Positions 1 to 12,700 of a DNA stretch of 64,000 bases are shown here, in pieces. Made by a program: the position numbers and the translations under genes. The notes beneath the pieces were generated by a model. That model searched no databases and had not been told where the DNA came from. It saw only the letters and a list, made by a program, of their open reading frames with translations. The stretch comes from Capra hircus. Lineage: Eukaryota > Chordata > Mammalia > Artiodactyla > Bovidae. The DNA lies in contig NC_030826.1 in the NCBI RefSeq assembly GCF_001704415.2, forward strand, positions 53,011,362 through 53,075,361, read 5' to 3'. How positions within the stretch are numbered: the stretch's first letter is position 1; every line of letters begins with the position of its first letter.

Positions 1-729
1 GTGTCCCCGAGCACGGAAAGGCGCGGTCACACCCAGAGGCAGGTGCGCTCACGCGGTGCAGCCACCAGCGGTCCCTCTGCTGAGCGCAGGGCTCTGAGCC
101 CCGTGACTCACATCGTGGACACGCCCTGGGGTTGTGCCAATGGTGCTGCTCCACGGACGCACACAGCTGCCCGAGAAGGGTCATTACATCACACAGTTCA
201 CACTCCAACCCCCCCTGGGGCAGTCCTGCACACGTGGGCAGTGCAACCAGAGGGCCTCAGTTTCCTCCACTGCAAAAACAGAAAGAGTGAAGGTTTGACT
301 CACAGAGGAACGACCAGCAACGGTGAGGGAAAGACTGAAAAACGAGGCTGTGACGAGGTCACAGTCAGTGACCCCTGGTGAGTCCTCTCTGTCCCCAAGA
401 AGGGGAGGGCCAGCGCGGGAGAGCTTGGATGCTCGAGGGAAGCGCGCGTGCCTTGCCCTCCATGTGAGGGGAAAGAGTACGGGTACGCTTTTTAAAACAG
501 CCACCCCAAAGATCTGAGCATCCACGTTTTGGGTAGACACAAGGGAGAGATTTTGCAGAGCTGAAATGGACACAGACGTGAAGATGCCACAGTGACCGCG
601 GGCCCGTTGTGAAGACAGGCGGAGGCGGGGCGGGGCTCCACGCGACGCCCAGCCCCGCGGGCGCCGAGGGCAGGCTGGAGAGTGGGGTGCCCCGCGCAGG
701 CCGCCCTCCGGCCAACGGCCACCGCGTAC
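1..729 (-). other. PGS1 intron 7, partial
   Basis: Sequence downstream of the exon 7 donor. It is GC-rich near the exon and has no interspersed repeat or exon that I recognise. The next PGS1 exon must lie before position 1. Confidence 0.75.
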
Positions 730-3700
730 CTTTGGCGTGGAACGTCCAGTCCCTGCGCCAGTATTCCTGCAGCCGCACACGCTCCTGCTGCCCCAGGCTG
801 CACACCGCGCTGTAGAACTGCCGCTCGATGTGCACGTAGGCGGCCGGGATGGCACCCGCCACCCCCCTGGCCCCGAAGAAGCCGTTCACCTCCGGCGAGG
901 CCAGCAGGATCTGGTACTCGGCCCGTGTGCCCAAGACCAGGTCCATGTAGGCCTGGGTCAGGTTGAAGTAGCCAGTGGTGAGGTAGACCTTAGCACCGCG
1001 CTCGGCCTCCGTCAGCAGGGTCTCGGTGACAATCTCGTCGATCTGAATCTCAAACGGCTTCATCTGGATCAGGGGGTAGATCCAGGTGTCGGGGGCCGGC
1101 CTCCGGTCCCCAGCGGCGGCGGCATCCTCCTGGGTCAGGAGGGAGCCGCTGTGGAAGGTCTGGGCGTGCAGCATCTGCTGGCGCATCCTGGCGGAGTTGA
1201 TCACGTCCATGACCCTCTTATTGGCTGCCCTGCAATACGCAGCCCGGTCGCCTAGAGGGAGACACGGCAGAAGGGGTCAGGGGCAGCAAACGGAGGCTCT
1301 GGACCCCCACCCAGCACAGCGGACACGGCGCCGGCACGTGACGGGTATGCACAAGCACCTCAGCTCGTCCTTCACCAGACACAAGGCGCCGCCGTGAGGC
1401 TCCTCCTGGGACAGAAAGGCCCGAGAAAGCACCCTGCCACAAGAAGCCTGCACCCAGGGGGCCGTGGAAAGGCCTTTACCAATGCCACCTAATGGGAGTT
1501 CAGAAACAGGCAAGACTAGCTGAGGCTGACGGCAGTCAGAACAGTGGGCACCTTGGGGCGGGGGTCAAGCCTGGCTGGGGGCCCCGGGGGGTGCATGGTA
1601 CACGTCAGAAAGAGCACGTGTCCCACAGAGACACGTATAAGTATGATCAGACAGCAGGAGAGAGCCAGGCAGGGTCAGAGGCGGACAGACTGGCTGGGTC
1701 TTGTTTGCACACAGCCACTAGAGACGAGTGGCTGCATGGACACAATGAAAGGAAAAGAAGCGAGTCTCAAAGCTATCTCTAGATGATAAGAGAGTTAATG
1801 AGCTAAGCATCCAACTCAAGAAGTCATGGAGGAAAAAACAACAGGAAAAGACAAAAAACACAGCACAAGGAAGGAAACTGTAAGAAGCAGAAACTCCAGA
1901 ACGAAAACAGCGACTTAAGACGTGAAAGTACGGAACTCCAGCACCGTCAAAAGTCAATTCTCTGAACAGACACAACGGCAAGCCTCGGGCAGGGCTGATC
2001 AAGAACAACCGAGCGGTGGGCAGCACGGCCATGCAGGTAACCGCTCACGAGCTCCGGCTGGGGACAGGCCCACAGGCCCGAGTGCCATCAGGCCTGGGTG
2101 GCCACACGGAAAAGGAAAGCTCCCTGCCGGGATCCCCCCTTACTGATGGCGGCCAGCACGAGGGCCGTTCACTCTCGCGTTAGAAGGCGCTGGGGTGGGG
2201 GCTCTCAGGCTGCCCTGGTCCCCAGCACGGCTGTGCCCAGATCCCTATGCCCCTCGAGTGTGCTGACTCTCTTCTCTGAAAGGGGGCCCTTTTCTCTCGC
2301 TATGCGTGCCAGGCCTGTTACGTGAGAACAGGGGTCAGCCAACATTTCCTGTACAGGCCAGAGACTGAATACGTTAGCCTTTATGAGCCAAAAGGTAAAA
2401 CTGAGGACAACATGTAGGTATTCGTATGACCAGAGAGAAAATAGATTTCCATAAATTTTTACTGGTGACATTTTAAACATAACACTAACCATTATACTTG
2501 GAGAAGGCAATGGCACCCCACTCCAGTACTCTTGCCTGAAAAATCCCATGGATGGAGGAGCCTGGTGGGCTGCAGTCCATGGGGTCGCTAAGAGTCGGAC
2601 ACAACTGAGCGACTTCACTTTCACTTTTCATGCACTGGAGAAGGAAATGGCAACCCACTCCAGTGTTCTTGCCTGGAGAATCCCAGGGACGGGGGAGCCT
2701 GCCAGGCTGCCGTCTATGGGGTCGCACAGAGTCGGACACAACTGAAGCAACTTAGCAGCAGCAGCAGCGACCATTATACTACTCTACACGGGCTTCCCAG
2801 GGGGCTCTGGAGTAGAGAACCCGCCTGCCAATGCAGGAGACACAGAGAAGTGGGTTCCATCTCTGAGTCGGGAAGATCCCCTGGAGTAGGAAATGTCACA
2901 CTGCTCCAGTATTATTGCCTGGAGAATTCCACGGACAGAGGAGCCTGGCAGGCTACAGTCCATGGGGTCGCCAAGAGTTGGACATGACTGCGCACGCACA
3001 TAAACACATGCACACCACTCTAAAACACTGACACACACACACACCCCCTCTAACACATTGCCATCCCCTCTCAGATGCTTCCTCTCTAGCTCTTCCCCTC
3101 ACAAGGGCTGGGTTTAACCCGTTCCCCACGCTGCTGACAGGGCTGCAAATTCAGCAGCAGACCTCCTTAAAGGCCACCAGGAAGCCACAGCCACAGGAAT
3201 TGCAGGAATGCAAATACCCTGGGAACACCAGCCGCCAGGGTTTGCCTGTTTCCAGCGAGCAGAGCCGAGGGCTCTCCCATTTCACGTTCCAGGCAGGAGG
3301 CCGCAGACCTCACTGGAGCCGAGAGCCACAGAGCTTCTGAGCTCTGGAGTTGGGAGCAGTGGCCCTGAGGGGGTGGCCATTTAGCAGGCTGCTTCCTGTA
3401 AGTGCAGGGCAGGTTCCTGGCTCATCCCATGGGTACCCAGACCCAGTGCCCACAGTCCCACCTTCCCTGGCGACTCCCTCACCCACAGAGCATGACGGAT
3501 GGCCAGTGAGTCACATCATCTGTCTGGCTCCAAAGACAGAAGCAAAACAAAGCTCAGCCACTCAAGTCTCCTAAACCCGTGGCAAGGCCACCAGAGGCGC
3601 GCCCTCCTCACCCCCAGCCCGGGAGGCTGCAGAGCCCTGGCCCTACCTTTGTAAGGATGCACCATCCCCTCTACAGGCGCCCTCACCGCCCCAAGCTCGG

Positions 3701-6700
3701 AGGCTGCAGAGCCCGGGCCCTACCTTTGTAAGGATGCACCACCCCCTCTAGAGGGCGCCCTCACCGCCCTCACCACCCCCGGCTGGGAGGCTGCAGGGCC
3801 GGCCCTACCTTTGTAAGGGTGCACCATCCCCTCGACCATCTGCACTGAGTCGTCCCCCTGCAGCTGCAGGGACACGTCCCCTACTGCGTCCACCAGCTCC
3901 GTGAAGAAGTCGGCGATCTCGGGACAATCCTGCAGGAACACGTAGCGGTCCTGCCGGTTGGTGAAATAGGAGTCACTCAGGTTTGCCCTGCAGGGAGGAA
4001 AGCAGCAGGTGAGACTCAGGCGAGAGGGTGTGACCGCAGGTGCTGGGGAGCCCGTCTCAGGGTCACCGGCAGGAGCAGGGGAGCGACCAACCCAGGTCAG
4101 GACACAGCAGCAGCCAATCAACAAACAGCTAGTGAGCCCAGCCTCCTCCCAAAAGGTGGGCCAGAGCGACACCAAGGTGACACCTTGGAGTGACTGCAAG
4201 GCCCGCCCATCACTGAGCTGACCATCAAGAGGAGACACGGACATTTTACAGAGCCAAGGACCACTCAGGCTCATCTCCAGGGTCCCCCAAAGGGCATGGC
4301 TTCCCACCTGGCCCTGCCCAAGTTACTCGTCCTCTGGGGTTTCTCCTGTTATCAACCCAGAGTGCGGGAAGACCTCGTGGGGTGACAGCACCAGAGGAGA
4401 CAGCACACGAAGGGCTCGTACAGCAGCAAGCATGCACTGAGGCCGCAGGGAACCACGGCCAGCGTGCCGCTGCCCTTCGTGGCAGTCAGGGCCCCAGGAA
4501 GACACCGAGAGCCAGGCAAGCAGAGTGAACACGCCCTGGCAGGGCCTCACGGGACGGACTCTCCTGCGTGCTCCGCTGGCTCCCGCCCAGGGGCGGGGAA
4601 GCCAACTCACCCGCTGAGGATGACGTTGTTGTCGAAGAGGTACACCTTGATGTGCTGCAGGCCGATGGTCTCGTTGAAGCGCTCGGGGATGAGGAGCCGC
4701 AGGAGCCCGCGGAGGTTGGGCGTGTGGAAGAGCGAGACGCGGACCTGTTCCGGAAACCTCTGCAGGAGCGGGAGCAGCATGGTGCGCGAGTTCTTCCTTC
4801 CTGAAGATGTGGGCGAGCAGGAGAGAAGGGATGGGGAAGTGGCGCCAGGAGAAACACACAGCCCGCAGAGCAGGACCGCCCTCCGAGGGCCCGAGGTCAA
4901 GCCGCCAGGCGCGGGCCGTTTCCAGCCAGAGGGGCCCCAAGACAGGTTCCACCTGGACACCCACGACCTCCCAGAGCAGGACCGAGCGGTCTGGGTAGCA
5001 GACATCTGCTCTTCCAGCCACCCAGCACCCATATGCCCATCCCCGATCCTCGCACTCCACTCAGGGTGAAGATGGCTCTGTCCACCCTGGCCTCACCCCA
5101 GCTCTAAGAGGGAGGCACCCAGGCCAGGCCAGTCAGCAGGCTTGGAAGCCCCGACAGAGCCCGAAGCAGGCAACTCGGGAGCCTCGGTCTGACCCGGGGG
5201 GGAAGCAGGTGCTCTTCAGGTGGACAAGACGCAGACTCAGGGGCTGCCAGAGGGCGCCACAAGGAGCCAGGGAGATGAAGCCAGCCCAAGGTCCAAGCCC
5301 CAAATCAAGACCCACGCAAACGAGGTCAGATGTGTGGGAGTCAAAACAAATCTCTTTTCATGTATTTTTTTAAAATAAAAGTGTCAATATTTCTTAGGGG
5401 AAGAAATTCCCTTTTTCTCAAAGTCATTTTCACTTAGACTTCAGGTCACTAAGCCACAAAAGGAATCCTGACAGGCCGTCCTGGCCCATGCCAGACTGAC
5501 TTCAAATAGCCTTGCTCCTGGCTGAGCCTGGAGTGAAGGTTCACTCTTAAAAACAGAGGCTCTGGACAGGGAAGAACCTGGGGGCCAGGGAGCGCGTCAG
5601 ACCTACCTCTCGAGCCCCTCGTGAAGTCTAAGAGGATGGACACCCTGAGGCCAGGAGGAAACTTCGCCTGGAGTGATTTTTCTAGAGTGCTTTCTAGGCA
5701 ATCCACCTGCCAAGAAAAGAGCCGCAAGAACAGAAGTGAGAGCTGAAAAAATGGGAACGTGTTAAAGAAATGAACCAACCTGTCAGCTAACGCCCCCACA
5801 GTCCTCTGCGAACTCATGCACACACCGACCTGCACACACACTCCTGTACACACCATCCACACTTGCCCAGAAGCCAACGCTGTGAAACCGCTTCCCGAGG
5901 CCGCCGCCCTGGGCACAGTTAATTGGAAGACATGGTGTCTACAGCCCGGGCCAGGTAAGGAGAGGGCTCTGCGGGTCAGGGGCACGGTGCCCAAGGGTGT
6001 GGACCTCACTGCTCTTGAGAACACTTGCTAAGACACGAGCTCCCACACACGTTCCAACAGATCATCCTAACAGGCACACAACAAACATCACCCCACACGT
6101 GGAGAACACTCAGTAAATATTTGCTGAACGAATGAATCCAAGACACAACCTGCCCACTGGCCACTCTCCATGGGCTGGACGTGGCATTCTTCTCCCGGGA
6201 GGACAAACAGGCTTCTCAAGCTGGCAGCTAACAGTACGTCCTGAAAGCGGGGCGGCCCCTTCCTCAGACAGAAGGGAGGGAATGGGGCTCTCCTGCCCTC
6301 AACCCTTCCCCTCGTCCTGTACCCACAACCCTGTCCTAGGGGTTTCTGAACAAGGACAAACCAAGAAACAACACTTGCTACGGGCAAGGGGCCCATCTTC
6401 TCCCTCAGAGTCGAAAACCACCTGAGAATTCAGACAACACAATGACCTCGTTCACACTCACTCTGGCTCAACCTGCCTGCAGACTCTGCGCTGGGCTCGT
6501 CCTGCAGGAGCACCCCTGCACAACAGGTGACGTGTGCCCCTTCCCAGCCCTGCCTGTCTCACTGGAGGGGACAAGCGAGGCACGACAGCAAGTCGAAGCA
6601 GGCACCTGGCACCCACCGCCACCCCTGGACGAAAGCAGCAGCCAGCCCGACCTGCATGCTGGCTCCTCCGTCTAACACAGGCTCAGAAAGCCTCTCTGTG

Positions 6701-9700
6701 AAGGACTGGAGAGTAAACATTTGGAGCTTTGCAGGCCAGATGGTCCCTGTCACGGTTACTCAGCTCTGCCACCACAGCAAGAAGACAGCCACGGACAGAA
6801 CCAAGACCAGAGTGGCGATGGAGAGCACTCCGGTCATGTCTGGCTCTGCGGGGGAGAGCGGCTAGGTGCCAATAAAGCTTTATGTACGGACGCAGAAATT
6901 TGAATTTCATGTGCTTTTCATGTGGCACAGTTACTACTCCTCTTTTGACTTTTTGCCCTACACTGAAAATGTGAAAATCAGCTTTAGCTCACAGGACACA
7001 AGCAGGTGGTGGCCAGATCTGGCCTGCAGGTCGCAGTTCCGAGTCCCGGCCTGGCAGAGCAACAGCCTGGGGCCCCTGTACAGGCTGAGGAGGACACGGA
7101 CCAGCGAGGCCAGAAGGCCCAGGATCACATCGCCCCACAACCCCAGAATCTGGGGCCACAGGAAAAATAGCTGGCCTGCAACGGTGGCCAAAGAGGGTGG
7201 CTCTACCCCAACCCCATGGTGCCACACGGCCTGAGGTTTCAGGGTGACCCGCTGCCGCCTCTAGGACTCCTCCAAACCTTACCAGTTCCTGTTCCAGGGG
7301 ACCTATCCCCAGGTAGAGGGATGCCATCACGACCCGTCTCTTGGCTACTTTTATCTGCCCCTGAAGAAAAGAAACAATTCAAAATCCAGTCATTTGTTAT
7401 GATTTTTTAAAAAGAAACATTTACTTTTATTTATTTGGCTGTGCCAGATCTCCAGCAGTGGCATGTGGGGTCTTTGAATTGCTCCATGCAGGATCTAGGT
7501 CCCTGACCAGGGATCGAACCCCCTGCATAGGTGTGCAGAGGTCTCAGGACCACCAGGGAAGTCCCTCACAGTCATCATCTTCATATTCGCTAAGAAAGAT
7601 ATAGTCCTTTGATGCTGGAAAGAAATAACACTCCAAGCTGAACTACCCTGTATCTTCACCAATTAATATTTAAAGCAAGACCCAAATGTGTGTGGTAATC
7701 TCACAAATAAGGACCCACAACTCTAATTTAAAATACGCAGCCTGAAAGTAAAGCCTGAGCTAGCCACGCTGCAAGATACAGCGCAGCCTCGAGAAGGAGG
7801 GAGGCCCGTGCACATGGCCTGAGGGGAGGTCCCCAGTGCACTGCAGAGACAGACACACGTCACTGAACACCAAGCGCGCGGCCCTGCCGCCACCCCCACG
7901 CACACTATACGTGTGTATGTGTGTCCGAGAGGCAGAAGCAGAGGAGGGAGTACGGGTGCAAACTTGCACTCCACCCCCATCTGCACGAAGGTTTTATAAC
8001 GAGCATGTAACACTTCTGAAATGCAGACAGACAGGTACCTAGCTAGACACACCAACAGAACACTCAGCATCCAAAGATGACGCCTCAGTTGAAACATCCA
8101 CTCCTGAGACCCGTTCCAGCCACAGGACACCAGACCCCTCTCAGGAGCTGAGCGGCCAGGCCCTAGAGGAGGTCAAAGGCAGGAAGAAGGGCAAGCTGGC
8201 GAGGGTACCTGGAGAGGCAGGACACACACTCCAGCTTGCTTTCCCACTTGGCCCCCACGGCCTGCACTGTCAACAGAGGAAGAGGGGTGTCTTGACGAGA
8301 TAACAGACCAGCACAACACTAGGAAAGGCTTCTATGCAAGGAACAAACAAAGAACTTCCTATGTTTGCTATTTCCTTCATTTTGTTATTTACTAGATGGT
8401 TGCTTGTGGGGAAAGCGAGCATGAAGACAGGAAAGAGGAAAGCAAGTAAGGAGAAAGGTGATTTAGTTCGGGTAGCAAATGACAGAAGACAACGCAACCA
8501 TCTGCTGTGACGCTGGGTCCCCTGGTACAAGCTCGATGTAACGAAGGCGGGGGCGCAGGCAGGCACTCTCCTCTCGGGGAACATGGGTCACTCTGTCCCA
8601 GGAAGAAACACAACCGCTCCGCATGGAATGGGCCAGGGAACCTGCCCACGACTCAGTGCAGGAAGCAGGAAACGGCGGCCTCGGCTTCCTCCTGGCCTGA
8701 GCCCTCCAGCTCGTCCCGGACTCGGCAGCCCCTTTCACCCCGGGCAGATGAGAGCATGGCCCGTCTCCAGGCCAGGAGACCCCCACGGACAGCCTGTTGT
8801 TTCCCAGGAGTTGACTGGGACACCAAGACCAGCCTCCTTTGAAAAATCTGTTTCTTCAAGCCAAGCAGAGGACCAAGCAGGAGCAGAGAGTAAACAGTTT
8901 CAGCATCAGTTCTACACAAACAAGGACAAACGGGAGAGTCGAGCAGAGCAGAGGGGGCAGGGGGAGTGAGCGCGCACACACGCGAGCGTGCGCACACACA
9001 CCATAATGGAATAAGCCAGCGGGAGATTAAGTGGAGATCTACAAAACCACAGGGCACAGGAGAAAGAGGCATGCAAGCTGCAACTGAGCCAGAGTGGCTG
9101 TGCAGAAAAAGGAGAGTCCACCCGCCTCTCCCGTGACCTCCCAGCACTCCTCCTGACCGCACCACACCTTGACTCCAGCATCCTGGTCCATACACTCAAT
9201 CCACGTGAAGAAAAGTTAGTGAGCGCTGCATTACTTCATTCCAATTAGCAGCTTAACCACAAACAACGAGACATGACATGAGCGCCTGTGTAACGTACGA
9301 ACACCTGAACCCCCTAAATGCAAAGGTCAGCGTGTCTACCAGGAGACAGACGGTACAAACTCCAGGTAGAATCACCAGAACCCTGAGACCTAAAAACCAG
9401 ACGCCCAGACTTCTCAGTTCTCTGTAAATGCTCTCCGCTGAACAAGAGGCTTCCAGCCACTTCCTACATATCAAATCTCACCCCGTAGGTCACTTGGGTC
9501 TCCATCTCTTGTCCACCATTGGATGGAGCGACTGGGTTCTGGAGATGCTGCCAGGGACCCCTAGGGGGTCTGCCCTGCCCTAACCAGAATGAGGTCCATC
9601 CCCCACACCCCTGGACACACGCAGCGCGGACAGCCTCAGCAGGAATGTGCCCGTGTGGTCCCCAAGCTCTCACTAACCTCCCAGCTAGCCTCCATTGCCG

Positions 9701-12700
9701 ACACGGAACAGTGGGACTCAACCTGTCCACGAGAACCAACACCTGGGACCCGACCCTCATGGGGCCCCCACGCTCTGAGCTGTTCTACCTCAGACCTCCG
9801 CCCTGCAAGGAGCCTCTGGTCATGGCGTGGCTCAGCCAGGTGTGAGCCTGACTCCTGACAGACAGAGCTGACCAGCCATCGAAAGCTTCTACGATGGGTG
9901 TTTTGGCTCAGGGCTCACCCAACCTTATGCCCCACCTCACCGAACCTCTAACCCCACACCTGAACCTCTCTCCCTTAGACACGACTTACCTTCATGAGCT
10001 CAAAAAACTCTGCTGGGGAAGAAAGCACCCTGACATGAGAGCTGGAGACGCCAAACTCTGGAACCAGGTTTCTGATCCACTGGAAGCGATGCACGCCCTC
10101 TGCACACAGGCAGCAGGGAGGTGAGGTGACCGCAGGGACCGCGGGGGACAGCAGAGGGGCCAACAGCAGCCATGGCGACCTGGGGAGACACACACAGTCC
10201 GTCACACGTCTCACAGGCTTCCTCACAAGTCTCTCTCAGCTCCTGCGGGCAAATAAGGAAAAATGATAATTTTTTCTTTTTGAGAATTTCAGATCTTCTA
10301 GACCATTTTAAGCGAGCCCCAGTCAAACTCTGCAAGAGTTTTTCTTCAGCCCCTACGAGTCAAGCAACTTAAGAAGTGCCAAAGCCTATATATAAACCCC
10401 AAACTTTATGCTGATTGCAGACAAAAATTTAGAGCAGCCACAAGTAAACTCAGAAGGCCATCACCTGGTTAATACTCCCAACAAACTCACCTGCAGAAAG
10501 CTGCCACAGGCCACCCAGAGCAAGGGCAGGTCTGGTCTCAGTCTGGTGACTGCAACCCAGACCCCTGGTTCTCTGATGAGATAAATGGCCTTTTATTCAG
10601 GGAAGGAACCAGAAGAAAAAAAAAATTAAGTTTTCTCTTTAATACTCAGCTTCCCAGGTGGTACTAGTGGTAAAGAACCTGCCTGCCAATGCAGGGAACG
10701 TTTAAGAGACGTGAGTTTGATCCCTCGGTCAGAAAGATCCCCTGGAGAAGGAACTGGCAGCCCACTCCAGTATTCTTTGCCTGGGAAATCCCATGGACCG
10801 AGGAGCCTGGTGGGCTACAGTCCGTGGGGTCACAAAGAGTCAGACGCGCCTGAAGCGACTGAGCACAGCACACACAGAAAGAAAAGCTGGAAGAGGCTGG
10901 GGAGGTGACCGTCTCAAGAGGAGCCAGCGGTGACTACAACTGCCCCTTCACCACTGGCCCCAGCATCCTCGGGGTCACACCCCATCTCTGGAGGGCTCCA
11001 GGCCACTGAGGCCGAGCCCGCAGTGAAGGGCCCCCGTCCGCTGAGTCTCATCCCTGTCCGGCTTCCAGCAAAGAGCAGCAGGAAAATCCTCTTCAGCCTG
11101 TGACCTTCACCACGGCCTCATGAGGGACTCTAGGGAGAGGATGCTAAACACCCTGAGGCCTGCAGGGCCACAGATTCCAGGAAGATGATTTCATTCACTT
11201 GTCTCCTGATAAAACACTGAATCTTCCCAGGGTTCGTGAATGTCCCTCCACACACACGCCAGATGGCCAGCAGCTGGGCTTCCCAGAAAGCCCACCGGGC
11301 CGTCACGGCGACTCACTGCCAAGAAAACTTTAGTCAACGGGTGGAAGGCACCGGCTCTGGACCCTGGGAAGCCAAGGTTTGCCACAGGCCTCCGAGCAGA
11401 GGTCCCTTCCCGCTGCCTCTGAGGAGGTGGGGACCACACTCCCAGGCGTCTCTTGCTACACTTCTCCTCCAGCTTCCCTTTAAAGAGCAGCAATGAAAGG
11501 CCTAGATGTGCGAACAAGGGGCTGCAGCCTCGATTTTCCAAAACGGAGGCTGTGCTTCTGCTGCGCTCCAGGCCACCTTCCGGAGCAAGGAGAGCCTTCA
11601 GTCCAGCGGAAAACCACGAGAATGGGAACGTGCTCGACACTCATCGTGAAGCCCCAGAGGGGGCCTGAAGAGTCTAACATGCGCTAAGTGGCTTCAGTCG
11701 CGTCCGCCTCTTTGAGGCTGTACGGACTGCAGCCCACCAGGCTCCTCTATCCCTGGGATTCTCCAGCCAAGGACACTGGAGTGGGTTGCCATGGCTTCTT
11801 CCAGGGGATCTTCCCCACCCAGGGATCAAACCCACATCTCTTATGTCTCCTGCATTGGCAGGTGAGTTCTTCACCACTAGCGCCACCTGGGAAGCCCCAA
11901 AAGTCTAATACTCAGTAATTAAATAGTCTGCTTGAGGTGGAAAACCCCTCAGCATCATAAGATCAACTCATCTCCCAGCCTCAGAGCACTTATATCGCTC
12001 AGACCAGATAAAATAGATCCAGAGCAATACCTGTGCCCCCGGCCAGTCAGTCAGTCCCCCACGCTCTTCAGATGAACCAACACTCAGAGCCACTCCCAAA
12101 GAGCAAGATGAGGAAACACCTCTTTGCCACAGAGCAACCCAGGAGAAGGCAAGTGCCAACTCAGGCCTCAGTCCAAGTGGTCACGTGAGCCCTGATGTTG
12201 TTCGGGGGAGGCATGGCCGGCCCAGGGCCTGCCGCCCACAAACCTGGTGGCCTCAGCAGCTTACACACCTGAAATCATCTAAGAACACAAAGGAAACCGC
12301 TAAGACTGATTCAGGAAAAGTCAAAATACACAAACGGCGCACGTGCTTCAAGTGATCACACAGGAGAGCTGCCAATGCCTGAGCTGCCGGGGAAGCCTCA
12401 CAACAACCCTCCCTCGAAAGGAGCTTTGATCCCCTGGTGGGATTCAGACAGGAAGTGCGGTGGGGGGCGGGGGGTTCCCAAGCCAGGACAGGTGTGTGCG
12501 AGGGAAAGAGACAGGACCGCCAAAACCCACCGGCACCAGAAAAACCCAGGAGGGGCTCAACAGGCAGTCCAGAGAAGACACACGGTGAGCGCAGCGGGGG
12601 TGGGGCCCAGCCACCCGTGAGAGGGGCTCAGCAGACCAGCCTGCTGGGGGCACTGCGGGCAGGTTTCGGGCCTGCTGGGCGGCTCTCCCGGGAAGCTCCC

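Larger units (their letters stand above)
1252..3808 (-). other. PGS1 intron 6
   Basis: It holds a DNA-transposon-like relic, a Bov-A2 and a Bov-tA SINE, and the extra donor copies, each listed separately. In 1260-2320 and 3060-3590 I see no gene or recognised repeat apart from a short AC run near 3030. Confidence 0.8.

Noticed and set aside
365..729. Continuation of the PGS1 exon 7 frame past the donor
   Set aside because: Similarity to PGS1 stops exactly at AAAG|GTACGC and the following residues are low-complexity. This is intron read-through.
3598..3760. Second and third copies of the exon 6 end as separate exons
   Set aside because: They have no acceptor of their own and carry only about 26 exon bases. 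They are better read as extra donors.
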